Shown piece by piece: positions 1 to 8,057 of a DNA stretch of 64,000 nt. The position numbers and the translations under genes were made by a program. The first letter of the stretch is position 1. Each line of letters opens with the position of its first letter. The notes below the pieces were generated by a model. It did no database searches, was not told the DNA's origin, and was given only the letters and a program-made list of their open reading frames with translations. The stretch is from Methylobacterium sp. FF17 (GTDB lineage: Bacteria; Pseudomonadota; Alphaproteobacteria; Rhizobiales; Beijerinckiaceae): assembly GCF_025813715.1 (NCBI RefSeq), contig NZ_CP107532.1, positions 4,418,001 to 4,482,000 of the forward strand, given 5' to 3'.

Positions 1-893
1 AGGTGTTCGTGGGCTCCTCCACGGGTTCGCTGCTGGTGGAGGACGATGCCGGGGTCACCGAAATCCTGAAGCGCACCCGCCGCCGCGCCGCCTTCCACGC
101 CGAGGACGAGCCGATGCTGCGCGCGCGAAAGGACCTGCGCGTGGCCGGCGACCCCTCCTCCCACCCGGTCTGGCGCTCGCCCGAGGCCGCGCTCAAGGCG
201 ACGCAGCGCCTCGTGCGCATCGCCCGCGCCACGGGGGCGCGCATCCACATCCTGCACATCTCCACGAAGGAGGAGATGGCCTACCTCGCCGACGCCAAGG
301 ACGTGGCGACCTGCGAGGTGACGCCCCACCACCTCACCCTCGACGGCGACGAGGCTTACGCGCGCCTCGGCACCCTGGTGCAGATGAACCCGCCGGTGCG
401 GGGCGCGGACCACCGCGACGGCATCTGGCACGGGCTGGCACAGGGCGTCGCCGACGTGCTCGGCTCCGACCACGCGCCGCACCTGCTCTCGGAGAAGGCC
501 AAGCCCTATCCGAATTCACCCTCGGGCATGACGGGCGTGCAGACCCTGGTGCCGATCATGCTCGACCACGTCGCCGCCGGCCGGCTGTCGCTGGCCCGGT
601 TCGTCGACCTCACCAGCGCGGGCCCGAAGCGCCTGTTCGGCATCGCCCGGAAAGGCCGCCTCGCGGTCGGCTACGACGCCGACGTGACGCTGGTGGACCT
701 CAAGCGCCGCGAGACCATCCGCAACGACTGGATCGCCTCGAAATGCGGCTGGACCCCCTATGACGGCGTCACCGTGACCGGCTGGCCGGTGGGCACCCTG
801 GTGCGGGGCCATTGCGTGATGTGGGAGGGGGTAGTGACGGAGCCGTCGCGGGGCGAGGCGGTGGTGTTCGAGGAGGCGTTGGCGGTGGGGTGA
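1..893 (+). CDS. pyrC: Dihydroorotase, C-terminal part (cut by the window edge)
   Basis: Cyclises carbamoyl-aspartate to dihydroorotate, the third step of de novo pyrimidine synthesis, in the cytosol. The reading frame is already open at base 1, so the N-terminus lies outside the window; 296 residues are visible. They contain the family signatures VFVGSSTGSLLVED near the start, HILHIST, EVTPHH (metal-ligand histidine) and SDHAPH (catalytic aspartate), with the usual amidohydrolase C-terminal strand region GYDADVTLVDL. Known family: zinc-dependent cyclic amidohydrolases. The last 15 residues are Gly/Glu/Val rich and look like an unconserved tail. pyrB is also in this window but about 57 kb away, so the two genes are not in one operon here. 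An allantoinase is a less likely alternative. Confidence 0.9.
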   Translation, partial: VFVGSSTGSLLVEDDAGVTEILKRTRRRAAFHAEDEPMLRARKDLRVAGDPSSHPVWRSPEAALKATQRLVRIARATGARIHILHISTKEEMAYLADAKDVATCEVTPHHLTLDGDEAYARLGTLVQMNPPVRGADHRDGIWHGLAQGVADVLGSDHAPHLLSEKAKPYPNSPSGMTGVQTLVPIMLDHVAAGRLSLARFVDLTSAGPKRLFGIARKGRLAVGYDADVTLVDLKRRETIRNDWIASKCGWTPYDGVTVTGWPVGTLVRGHCVMWEGVVTEPSRGEAVVFEEALAVG

Positions 894-1069
894 GGCTGGG
901 GCCGTTTCGCCCACGCCGATCACCGGATGATGATCCTTTCGGCTGTGAGAGACCTGCACGACATGGGGGTGACCGCAAACGCGCGGCCCCCGAACGACCG
1001 CGCATCGTCGCCAAACATCGGATGTCCTGACGAGCGGACCGCAATAGGACTTGGTCGAAAGCGCCAATC

Positions 1070-1570
1070 CTAGATCGTATGCCCCTCACGACGGAGCATG
1101 TCATTGAAGGTCAGGTGCTCGACGCCCTCCAGCTGGCAGATATCCGGAATTCGCCTCTTAACGGTTGAAGTCCCGGCTGATACTTCCATGCTGATCAGAG
1201 GAATGCCCAACGTTTTCGCCAAGGCGATGATCGTTATGTCATTCAGGCCGACCGTTTGCCTGCGATCGCTGTTGTACTCGGCGATGACGCCTTCGTAGTC
1301 GGTCTGCATCCGGACCACGCATTCGATGTAGACATTTGCTGGCCAATGCTCGTCATCAACATCGAGCAAGAGAACGCGCTCGTTACCACGCAGGCATTCT
1401 CCGATGCCGCCCGGCATGCGCGTGAGCTCCGCATAAATCTCCGCAGTGCAAGCCAAGCATCCAGATCGAACCATGGCGCCCATCAAGCGCCACAACGAAA
1501 CATGTATATCTTCCGGAGTCGTCTCCATCGGATTGGAAAATCCCGATGTGTCGAGACAATACCTTTTCAT
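1070..1570 (-). CDS. DUF4411-type PIN-like protein, putative toxin of a two-gene module
   Basis: A 166-residue protein that begins MKRYCLDTSGF, with an acidic residue (D7) in the position of the first PIN-domain aspartate. A later LNDITIIALAKTLGIPLISME stretch resembles the conserved acidic helix of PIN ribonucleases. I recognise this as DUF4411-like. Its start lies one base past the stop of the ImmA/IrrE gene, so the two are co-transcribed and probably translationally coupled. Proteins of this family are commonly found directly behind XRE/ImmA metalloproteases, which suggests a toxin-antitoxin-like or defence pair; this function is inferred. Base composition is much less GC-rich than its neighbours: bases 1141-1200 hold 30 G/C of 60, against 47 of 60 at 4501-4560. 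That suggests recent acquisition. Confidence 0.8.
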   Translation of the reverse strand: MKRYCLDTSGFSNPMETTPEDIHVSLWRLMGAMVRSGCLACTAEIYAELTRMPGGIGECLRGNERVLLLDVDDEHWPANVYIECVVRMQTDYEGVIAEYNSDRRQTVGLNDITIIALAKTLGIPLISMEVSAGTSTVKRRIPDICQLEGVEHLTFNDMLRREGHTI

Positions 1571-1571
1571 G

Positions 1572-2774
1572 CTAAACTGCGAACTCTTCGCGGATGCGAA
1601 AAAGATGCTCCAAGTTCTTTATACCCATGAACTCGGAGGCACTATGGTTCGTTATCTTTCCCGTACTCCAAGCTTCAATGACAAGTCCGGTATATAGATC
1701 TCCAAGCCTTGAACGATATCTTGAGCCATAGTACCTGGGCCTACCAAAGCCTGCATAGTCAGCCTCTTCCCGCACGTATACAGGCCGCTTCTGCCGCCAA
1801 TAGAAATTGGGCTCCACATACCTCAGATTCACCAGCCTAATCAGCGCCGCATGCTTACTGACCTTAAAAATCTCTGAGATAGACCTGATTTCCTCATCCG
1901 CTATTTTCTCGAGCGGGATGCTCGGCTTAGGCCGAACGATGTTCATCGCGTCCCGTGGCATGAGGAATGCCGCTGAAAACCTGTCGCACCATCGCTCAAC
2001 CCTAGGCCGACCGGTGCCGATAGTCCGGGCAAACGGCTCTGTGTCACTGACCGCACTCGCGCGAAGGAGAACATGACCAAGCTCGTGAGCAAGTGTAAAC
2101 ACCTGCGCCCCGGGTGACTCTCCTGTATAGACGATCGTAGGCAGGACATCATGCGCAAGGCAAAGCCCCCGAGCACCGATCTTCTTCAGATCGGCATGTT
2201 TGAGCGTAAGAATTCCAGCACGTTCCAGATGGGAGCGCAGAACGTTTGGAAACTTATCACGGTCAGAGCGCGGCATATTCAACTGGTCTGCGACAGACAA
2301 ACCAAGGGCTGCCCTCGAGGAATTCGCTGCCTCTTCGGTACCGTCGTCAGTATCTGCTCTCAGACCTTCAGGCAGCTTCGGGACGTCCTCGCCTATCGCC
2401 GCAAACAGATCGATCGTGTTCAGGCGCTGAGATGCTGCCCATTTCTGCAGTGAGCGAAGCTGCCATTCTTGTTCCGCGGATCGGTCGTCTGTTCGCTGCC
2501 TGAAATCCGGGGCAATCTCGACCGGCGTCTCGGTGGGAGGAGCCTTCCGGAAAAATTCGATGAAGGCGCGACCGTAAGCATCCGCCAGTCGGCGGGCTTG
2601 CTTGACCGTTGGACCAGCCTCGCTGCCAGGAGCCTCCCAAGCCAGGATGTCGGCAGCATCTTTGCTGATGGCCTTCGCTGCGTCCTCGACGCTCAAACCA
2701 CGCCATTCCCGCGCCCAACGCAGCATCGCTGGGTTATAAGGTGGGCGGGGTTTTTTCGGGTTCGTCTCGATCAC
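1572..2774 (-). CDS. XRE helix-turn-helix + ImmA/IrrE metallopeptidase
   Basis: A 400-residue fusion. Residues about 15-75 look like a Cro/C1-type helix-turn-helix (RGLSVEDAAKAISKDAADILAWE). A zinc-peptidase domain follows with the HELGH motif at residues 230-234 (H230, E231, H234) inside the sequence FTLAHELGHVLL, then a downstream SAAFLMP segment typical of ImmA/IrrE proteins. Known relatives cleave phage or stress repressors, or act as antitoxins. Here the gene is first in a two-gene unit with the PIN-like DUF4411 gene, so it probably controls that partner by repression or proteolysis (inferred). Both genes share low GC and form a cassette between housekeeping genes. Confidence 0.88.
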   Translation of the reverse strand: MIETNPKKPRPPYNPAMLRWAREWRGLSVEDAAKAISKDAADILAWEAPGSEAGPTVKQARRLADAYGRAFIEFFRKAPPTETPVEIAPDFRQRTDDRSAEQEWQLRSLQKWAASQRLNTIDLFAAIGEDVPKLPEGLRADTDDGTEEAANSSRAALGLSVADQLNMPRSDRDKFPNVLRSHLERAGILTLKHADLKKIGARGLCLAHDVLPTIVYTGESPGAQVFTLAHELGHVLLRASAVSDTEPFARTIGTGRPRVERWCDRFSAAFLMPRDAMNIVRPKPSIPLEKIADEEIRSISEIFKVSKHAALIRLVNLRYVEPNFYWRQKRPVYVREEADYAGFGRPRYYGSRYRSRLGDLYTGLVIEAWSTGKITNHSASEFMGIKNLEHLFRIREEFAV

Positions 2775-2906
2775 GGTAGGCCGAGCGTATCAAAAGGGGG
2801 TGAGAACGAAAGGTGGGCGGCAGATCGCTCTGAAAGCCAAGTCTGCGCCATGTCGGCCCTATTTAGTCTTACGCGGGATACTCTTGCGCATGACGGGCAC
2901 GGCGAG

Positions 2907-2938
2907 GGCGACCGTCGTGGATGGCGACCGTCGTGGAT
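2907..2938. repeat. 16-bp tandem repeat, two exact copies, non-coding
   Basis: The unit GGCGACCGTCGTGGAT occurs twice head to tail. A 16-bp period would shift a reading frame, and the repeat lies outside any gene. Confidence 0.85.
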
Positions 2939-3021
2939 CGGATTCGCAGAATCCAATCGACGGTCAGCGGTTCGACATCAAGACCTTAGCGTGCGATTCC
3001 GAAATCATACAATCCTGAGTG

Positions 3022-3052
3022 AAAAAGGGCGAGCCCGGCCGGACTCGCCCTT
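3022..3052 (-). terminator. Intrinsic terminator of the small gene at 3102-3356
   Basis: A perfect 9-bp stem (AAGGGCGAG / CTCGCCCTT) encloses a 10-base GC-rich loop. Read on the minus strand it is followed by a run of T, as expected for Rho-independent termination. It lies about 50 bases past the stop of the minus-strand gene and supports that gene being transcribed. Confidence 0.8.
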
Positions 3053-3101
3053 GATTCTGTCTGTGCGGATCGGCTCACACCCGTGAGCCGCCACCAATAC
3101 C

Positions 3102-3356
3102 TCAGTGCTGCGGGCTCGTCGTGAACGCCCCACCCCGGATGCGATCCGGAAAGCCTTCCGCATAGAGGGCGGTGGCTTCCTCGCCGTAGGTGGTGACGAG
3201 TTCCTGGAAGGCTGCGAACAGGGCGGCCTGGGCCATGCAGTCCCCGTCGAGACCGTCGAGACAGCCCTCCGCGAAGGCTTCCGAGACGTAGCCCAGCGCG
3301 GCGCGCTTGTCGTCGAGATCCGCCTCGAAGGGCGCGGAGACCGTTTCCATGTGCAT
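3102..3356 (-). CDS. Small hypothetical protein
   Basis: An 84-residue protein if translation starts at the ATG that gives MHMETVSAPFEADL; upstream in-frame starts would add up to 25 unlikely residues. It is acidic, Ala-rich and predicted helical, with no signal peptide and no membrane segment. I do not recognise a family. Support for it being real: an ordered amino-acid composition, a terminator right behind it, and no competing gene on the other strand. No good ribosome-binding site is visible, so the start is uncertain. Confidence 0.55.
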   Translation of the reverse strand: MHMETVSAPFEADLDDKRAALGYVSEAFAEGCLDGLDGDCMAQAALFAAFQELVTTYGEEATALYAEGFPDRIRGGAFTTSPQH

Positions 3357-3586
3357 GGGCCACATCATCGTTTGGGCCGGCGAACCCCCCGGCCAGTCCC
3401 ATGAGGATAGGGCGGGTCGCCGGCTTCGCAAAGCCAGGAATTGCGAAGCGGTTAACGCGGGCGCTCAAATTCTTCATTTCGGTGCGGCGCGAAGAACCTG
3501 TGGCCCGGCCGCATCACACGCCGTCGCTGAGCGCTTCGGCCGTCACGTTCGCAGCGCGCGAACCCTTCGGCCGGACCCGGCATCGC

Positions 3587-4039
3587 TCATCCCCCGAAGC
3601 GGCTCGCCAGGGCGTGCGAGAGGCGTTCGCCCTCGGCGATGAAGCGTCCCGCGGCCTCGGCGGCGGCGGGGGTGCAGACCCGGTAGGTGAGGCTGTAGCC
3701 GCGATAGCCGCGATTGTAGGCGCCGGCGAGCCGGTCGCGCCGGTTCGGGGTGACGCCCTCGGCCTCCATCAGGGCCTTCATCCGGGCGGGCCACTCGGCG
3801 GCGTCCGGGGTGGCGCAGAGTTCGCGCAGGAAGGCGAGCGACCCGATGATTTCGGAGAGCCGCAGCAGGTCGCGGTCGTAGGGTGCCGGCGGCGGCTCGG
3901 GCGGGGGCGGCGGCTCCTTCTCGGCGGGCTTGGCCGGGGTGGGGCGGGAGGAGCCGCCCCGGGATTGCTGGGCCTGCCCGGGCTCGGGCACGGCCAGCAG
4001 GAGGGCGAGGGCGGCGAGGCCGAGCGCGCGGATCCTCAC
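3587..4039 (-). CDS. TIGR02301-like exported protein of unknown function
   Basis: 150 residues: a signal peptide (MRIRALGLAALALLLAVPEPGQAQ), a proline-rich linker at about residues 33-53 (PAEKEPPPPPEPPPAPYD), then a helical domain with LSEIIGSLAFLRELC, AYNRGYRGYSLTYRVC and a helical C-terminus. The two cysteines in these motifs may form a disulfide. This matches the alphaproteobacterial TIGR02301 family, whose function is unknown. It is the last gene of a four-gene minus-strand operon, and its start codon overlaps the stop of the Nudix gene by four bases (ATGA), which implies translational coupling. Confidence 0.8.
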   Translation of the reverse strand: MRIRALGLAALALLLAVPEPGQAQQSRGGSSRPTPAKPAEKEPPPPPEPPPAPYDRDLLRLSEIIGSLAFLRELCATPDAAEWPARMKALMEAEGVTPNRRDRLAGAYNRGYRGYSLTYRVCTPAAAEAAGRFIAEGERLSHALASRFGG

Positions 4040-4512
4040 GCCACCGGCTCCCCGTGTCCGGCGGCACGGGCGAAGGCCTCCCGCACGGTGTCGGCGAGGC
4101 CCGGCGTGGTGTCCAGGGTGGCGAGTTCGGCCAGGGTGACCCAGCGCACCCCGAGGGCCTCCGGCCCGGCCGTGGGCTCGCCCCCGGTCCAGCGGGCGGC
4201 GTGGGGATGGACGACGTAGTGATGGCGCACGCGGCCCGCCGCGTCGCGCAGGATGATCTCGGTGGGGCTGAGGACGCCGACCACCTCCGCCGCCAGGCCG
4301 ACCTCCTCCTGCAATTCCCGCAGGGCGGCCTGGGCCAGGGGCTCGCCCGCCTCCACGAGGCCGCCGGGCAGGGTCCAGACCCCGCGCATCGGCTCGTTGG
4401 CGCGCGCGGCGAGGAGCACCCGGTCCCCTCGCAGGACCGCGATGGAGGTGCCGACGAAGGGCCGGGTGGGAAACAGCCGGGATTGCGCCGCGTCCGCGCC
4501 CGCGTCGCTCAC
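4036..4512 (-). CDS. Nudix hydrolase
   Basis: 158 residues with a complete Nudix box at about residues 50-73: GGLVEAGEP followed by REL, QEEVGL. This fits GX5EX7REUXEEXGU, with the metal-binding glutamates present. Nudix enzymes hydrolyse nucleoside diphosphates linked to another moiety; the substrate cannot be read from the sequence. An ADP-ribose or 8-oxo-dGTP type is possible because of the FVGTSIAVLRGDRVLL start strand. The gene overlaps both operon neighbours by four bases, so all are coupled. Its position between two exported proteins does not suggest a specific substrate. Confidence 0.88.
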   Translation of the reverse strand: MSDAGADAAQSRLFPTRPFVGTSIAVLRGDRVLLAARANEPMRGVWTLPGGLVEAGEPLAQAALRELQEEVGLAAEVVGVLSPTEIILRDAAGRVRHHYVVHPHAARWTGGEPTAGPEALGVRWVTLAELATLDTTPGLADTVREAFARAAGHGEPVA

Positions 4513-5705
4513 GGCGTCACCACGGCGATGCGGCCGTCGGCGAGGCCGACGAGGAGGCGGGCGGCGGCCCCCCGCCCGAGGCTGACCACCCCGAAGGCGG
4601 CCGGCCCCGGCAGGGTCGCGCGCGCGCGCTCGCGGATGCCGTCCTTCAGGGAGACGATCGCCAGGGCGCTCCGGTCCGCCACCGGCAGGGCGAGTTCCGG
4701 CAAGGCGCGTTCCGGCAAGGCGCGTTCCGGCAAGACGCGTTCCGGCAAGACGCGTTCCGGCAAGGCGCGTTCGGGGGCGCCGTCCCGGGCGGGCTCGACC
4801 AGGGCGGCGAGATCCGCCTCGCCCTCGCCGGGGGAGACGTTGGTGTAGCCCGGCGCCTCGTGGGCGAGGCGCAGGGCGCCGCCCTCCAGGGTCCAGAGCT
4901 GCAGCAGCCCCGCCCGGTCGGGGGCCGCCACGGCGGCGACCTGGGGCTGGCCCGCGCCGGAGAAATCCGCGACGGCCGCCGGCTTGAGGGGCTGGCCGCC
5001 CGGCGCCGTGTCCTGCGCGGGGCCGCGGGCGTGGAGCGTCCAGCCGGCTTCCGGCTTCGTGAACAGGGCCAGCGCGCTGCCCCCCGAGGGGGCGATCGTG
5101 ACCGCGACCAGGGCGGGCCCGCCCGCGAAGCGGGTCAGGCGGGGGCGGCGCAGGGCGAAGGCCGCCTCGGGCGCCGGCGACAGGGTGGTGGTGGCGACGG
5201 GCACCGGCTTCGGGTCGCCCCCCATCGCCACGGGCTGGCGCTCGCGGATGACGAGGTGGGCGGCCTGCTCGGGGCCGCCGGCGAGGGCGGGCACGGGGTC
5301 CGCGAGATGCGCGCTCAGGGGGCCGGACACGGCGCGGCGGGAGCCGGGCAGGGCGCCGCGCGGGGTCTCGGACGCGGCCAGGCCCTCCACCGCCTCGGCG
5401 CCGAGGAGCGTGGTCGTCACGCGGCCCTCGACGAGGCTCAGCGCCGCGCCGCCGCCATCGCCCCAGGCCACCGCGATGGGCGCGTCCCCGTCCGCGCGGG
5501 CCGGGTCGCCCCCGCGCGGACGCGCCAGGGGCAGCAGGCCGGAGGTGGCCACCGCGACCGCGACCTCGCTGCCGGGCCCCCGCAGGGCGCGGGCGCGGAA
5601 GGGCAGGTCGAGGATCGCGACGGTGGGTTCGGCCGAAGCGGGTCCGGTGAGGAGCGGCGCGGCGGCGACCAGGAGGGCGACGAGGCGCACCGCCCGCTCA
5701 GACAT
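4509..5705 (-). CDS. Exported repeat-containing protein, beta-propeller-like
   Basis: 398 residues with a signal peptide (MSERAVRLVALLVAAAPLLTGPASA). The remainder is Ala/Gly/Pro-rich with recurring short strands such as PQVAAVAAPDRAGLLQLWTL, GPALVAVTIAPSGGSALALF and RLLVGLADGRIAVV. These resemble FG-GAP/VCBS-type propeller blades, but no classical calcium motif is clear. Residues around 312-342 are a low-complexity run of LPERA/LPERV pentapeptides encoded by six 15-bp repeats. Start codon ATG overlaps the end of the SDR gene by eight bases. Function unknown; a periplasmic scaffold or ligand-binding role is only a guess. Confidence 0.7.
   Translation of the reverse strand: MSERAVRLVALLVAAAPLLTGPASAEPTVAILDLPFRARALRGPGSEVAVAVATSGLLPLARPRGGDPARADGDAPIAVAWGDGGGAALSLVEGRVTTTLLGAEAVEGLAASETPRGALPGSRRAVSGPLSAHLADPVPALAGGPEQAAHLVIRERQPVAMGGDPKPVPVATTTLSPAPEAAFALRRPRLTRFAGGPALVAVTIAPSGGSALALFTKPEAGWTLHARGPAQDTAPGGQPLKPAAVADFSGAGQPQVAAVAAPDRAGLLQLWTLEGGALRLAHEAPGYTNVSPGEGEADLAALVEPARDGAPERALPERVLPERVLPERALPERALPELALPVADRSALAIVSLKDGIRERARATLPGPAAFGVVSLGRGAAARLLVGLADGRIAVVTP
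4682..4771. repeat. Six 15-bp tandem repeats inside a coding sequence
   Basis: Unit CCGGCAAGGCGCGTT: the first copy is degenerate and the others are identical or differ by one base. On the minus strand it encodes repeated LPERA/LPERV/LPELA pentapeptides, so the copy number can change without a frameshift. Confidence 0.92.
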
Positions 5706-6450
5706 GCTGGCCGCCGTTGATGTGCAGCTCGGCGCCGTTCACGTAGGACGAGGCCTCGGTGCACAGGAAGTAGATCGCCTTGGCGACCTCGTCGGGGGTG
5801 CCGAGGCGGCGCTGGGGAATGCCGGCGACGATCTTGTCGGTGCCGGGCGACAGGATCGCGGTGTCGATCTCGCCCGGGGAGATCGCGTTGACCCGGACCC
5901 CGAGGGGGCCGAAATCGCTCGCCATCTCGCGGGTCAGGCCGGCGAGCGCCGCCTTCGAGGTGCCGTAGGCGGCGCCCGCGAAGGGGTGGACGCGGGATCC
6001 CGCGATCGAGGTCACGTTGACGATGGAGCCCTTGGCCCGGGTCAGCTCCTCGCAGAGACCCCGCGCCAGGAGGAGGGGGGCGAACAGGTTGACCTGGAAC
6101 ACCCGCTGCCAGTCGCTGAAATCGGTGGCGATGGCGCCGAGGCGCTCGCCCTGCGGGCCCTTGGGCGAGATGCCCGCGTTGTTGACCAGCGCGTGGAGCA
6201 GGCCGCCCTCGGCGGCGAGGCGCCCGGCCACCTCCGCGATGCCCCGCACCGTGTCGGCCGGGTCGGCGAGGTCGACCTGGAGGTGATCCTCCGGGCCCAT
6301 CTCCCAGGGACAGTTCTCCGGAAACGCGTGGCGGGAGCAGGTGATCACCCGCCAGCCGGCGGCCGAAAAGCGTTTGACGGTGGCGTGGCCGATGCCACGG
6401 CTCGCCCCCGTGAGCAGCATGACGCGCCGGCGTTCGTTGGATGAGGCCAA
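5698..6450 (-). CDS. Short-chain dehydrogenase/reductase
   Basis: 250 residues with the classical SDR signatures: TGASRGIG at residues 14-21 (cofactor-binding glycine motif), VNNAG, a catalytic serine in NVTSIAGS, YGTSK (Tyr-x3-Lys pair), and PGEIDTAI after the active site. It ends with a substrate-loop region and the common GGQHV terminus. It is an NAD(P)-dependent oxidoreductase; an aspartate-free GWRVITCSRHAF segment suggests NADP preference (weak). First gene of the overlapping SDR - exported protein - Nudix - TIGR02301 operon, so it may set expression of the whole unit. The substrate is unknown. Confidence 0.87.
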   Translation of the reverse strand: MASSNERRRVMLLTGASRGIGHATVKRFSAAGWRVITCSRHAFPENCPWEMGPEDHLQVDLADPADTVRGIAEVAGRLAAEGGLLHALVNNAGISPKGPQGERLGAIATDFSDWQRVFQVNLFAPLLLARGLCEELTRAKGSIVNVTSIAGSRVHPFAGAAYGTSKAALAGLTREMASDFGPLGVRVNAISPGEIDTAILSPGTDKIVAGIPQRRLGTPDEVAKAIYFLCTEASSYVNGAELHINGGQHV

Positions 6451-6591
6451 GACCGTTCCTTCTCGGATGGGCCGGCATTCCGCGCGGCGTCACCGCCCCG
6501 CCCGAGATACCCCCACACCGCGTTCAGGTCTAAGCGGCGCCGGCCCCGAAATCCAGCGCCATCCCGCGACGCAGCACGAGGGAGGGGCGGC

Positions 6592-7284
6592 TCAGGGATA
6601 GAGCCGCGCCCCGCGCCAGGCCTCGCCGTCGCGGGTGAAGCGGACCCGGTCGTGCAGCCGGAACGGCCCGTCCTGCCAGAACTCGATCGCGACCGGCGCG
6701 ATGCGAAAGCCCGTCCAGTTCTCCGGGCGCGGCACCGGGCCCTCGCCGTAACGCTCCGCCACCGCCGCGACCGCCTGTTCCAGGGTCGCCCGGTCGGCGA
6801 GCGGACGCGACTGGCGGCTGGCATGGGCGCCGATGCGGCTGTCGCGCGCGCGGCTGGCGAAGTAGGCGTCCGCCTCCTCGGCCGTGACCGGGGTCACGGG
6901 GCCCCGGGCCCGGATCTGCCGGCGCAGGCTCTTCCAGTGCAGCACCAGGGCGGCCTGCGGGTTCTCGCGCAGCTCGTCGCCCTTGGCGGAATCCACGTTG
7001 GTGTAGAACACGAAACCGCGCGCATCGACGCCCTTCAGGAGCACCACGCGCACGTCCGGCAGGCCGTCGGCCCCGGTGGTGGCCAGCGCCATCGCGTTGG
7101 GATCGTTGGGTTCCGAGGCCTCGGCCTCGGCCATCCAGGCGCCGAACAGCGCCCAGGGGTCGCCGGCGCGGGTGAAGTCGCCGCCGGGCCCCAGGGCCTC
7201 CCCGCCCGCGCTGCGGGAGGCGGGATCATCGATCCTTAACCGTTCCAAGGTGTAATCCTGTGGTGAGATCCGGGTCGGGGGCAC
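6592..7284 (-). CDS. pdxH: Pyridoxamine 5'-phosphate oxidase
   Basis: Oxidises pyridoxamine/pyridoxine 5'-phosphate to pyridoxal 5'-phosphate with FMN. 230 residues, a usual length. Recognisable motifs are [66 protein letters not shown], and the C-terminal [16 protein letters not shown] followed by the family-typical RLYP end. The start is GTG; no better ATG exists before the conserved region. It is divergent from the lipoprotein gene at 7337, and the promoters of both must lie in the ~50 bases between them or overlap the genes. Confidence 0.95.
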   Translation of the reverse strand: MPPTRISPQDYTLERLRIDDPASRSAGGEALGPGGDFTRAGDPWALFGAWMAEAEASEPNDPNAMALATTGADGLPDVRVVLLKGVDARGFVFYTNVDSAKGDELRENPQAALVLHWKSLRRQIRARGPVTPVTAEEADAYFASRARDSRIGAHASRQSRPLADRATLEQAVAAVAERYGEGPVPRPENWTGFRIAPVAIEFWQDGPFRLHDRVRFTRDGEAWRGARLYP

Positions 7285-7336
7285 CGACGTGGGACACGAG
7301 CGTTATCGGCCCAACACGTCGTTGAGATCAGGTGTA

Positions 7337-7876
7337 ATGCGTCGGCGCGACTGTAAAGCCCAAGCCGTATCGAGAAAAGTTGCGCGTGACCCGTCACGCC
7401 GCGCGGGTCCGCTCGTCGGGGCGGCGCTCCTGCTCGGCCTCTGCGGGTGCGGACTGCCGATCATCACCTTCCAGGGCGAGGAGACGGCCGCCGCCTCGGA
7501 GACCCCGAAAGCCGCCCTGGTGAAGGCCGCGCTGCCGGAGGAGCCGACGGTGACCGGCAGCATCGACCGGCGCACACCGGGATTCGGGCAGGATCTCGGC
7601 GCCGAGGATTGGCGCCGCGCCCAGGCCGCCCTCGCGGTGGCCCTCGACCCGCAGGGGAACGGCCGCCCGGTGAAGTGGGACAACCCGGAGACGACCCTGC
7701 GCGGCTCGGTGAACCCGACCGGCCTGCCCTACGTCGCCAACGACCTCGTCTGCCGCGACTTCCTCGCCTCGGTCATCGCGCCCACCGGCGGACGCTTCCT
7801 GCGCGGCACCGGCTGCAAGCCGTCCGGCGGCGAGTGGACCCTGATCCGGGTGCGGGCCGCGAAGGCGGCCGGCTGA
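7337..7876 (+). CDS. RT0821/Lpp0805-like surface-antigen lipoprotein
   Basis: 179 residues from the ATG chosen here; earlier in-frame codons lack a good N-terminus. A basic start is followed by a hydrophobic stretch and a lipobox-like LCGC, suggesting lipid modification of the cysteine and an envelope location. The C-terminal half, with VKWDNPETTLRGSV, VCRDFLASV and GTGCKPSGGEWTLI, matches the outer-membrane surface-antigen family named RT0821/Lpp0805. Its role is unknown; members carry a 17-kDa-antigen-like C-terminal region. It stands alone between pdxH and the dnaJ-like gene. Confidence 0.75.
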   Translation: MRRRDCKAQAVSRKVARDPSRRAGPLVGAALLLGLCGCGLPIITFQGEETAAASETPKAALVKAALPEEPTVTGSIDRRTPGFGQDLGAEDWRRAQAALAVALDPQGNGRPVKWDNPETTLRGSVNPTGLPYVANDLVCRDFLASVIAPTGGRFLRGTGCKPSGGEWTLIRVRAAKAAG

Positions 7877-8057
7877 GGGGTTCCCGGGGGTCCGCCCGGG
7901 ATCGGAGTTCGATCCTGTGAGTTGACGGCGCGCCAAACGCAGCGAATTCTGGCGCGAGACCGTTGCATGGAAGCAACAGGCCGTCCACATGAACGACGAA
8001 TCCGAAGGAGCCGGGCAGGCGCCCGGCCCCAGGCGGCACCGAGAATCCTGAAGACCG

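Larger units (their letters stand above)
2775..3101. other. Intergenic stretch between the ImmA module and a small orphan gene
   Basis: No convincing gene. The stretch holds the upstream region of the ImmA/IrrE gene, a perfect 16-bp tandem duplication (2907-2938) and a strong intrinsic terminator on the minus strand (3022-3052). Base composition rises back to the window average across it, which makes it the likely border of the low-GC cassette. I see no integrase, transposase or tRNA fragment. Confidence 0.6.
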
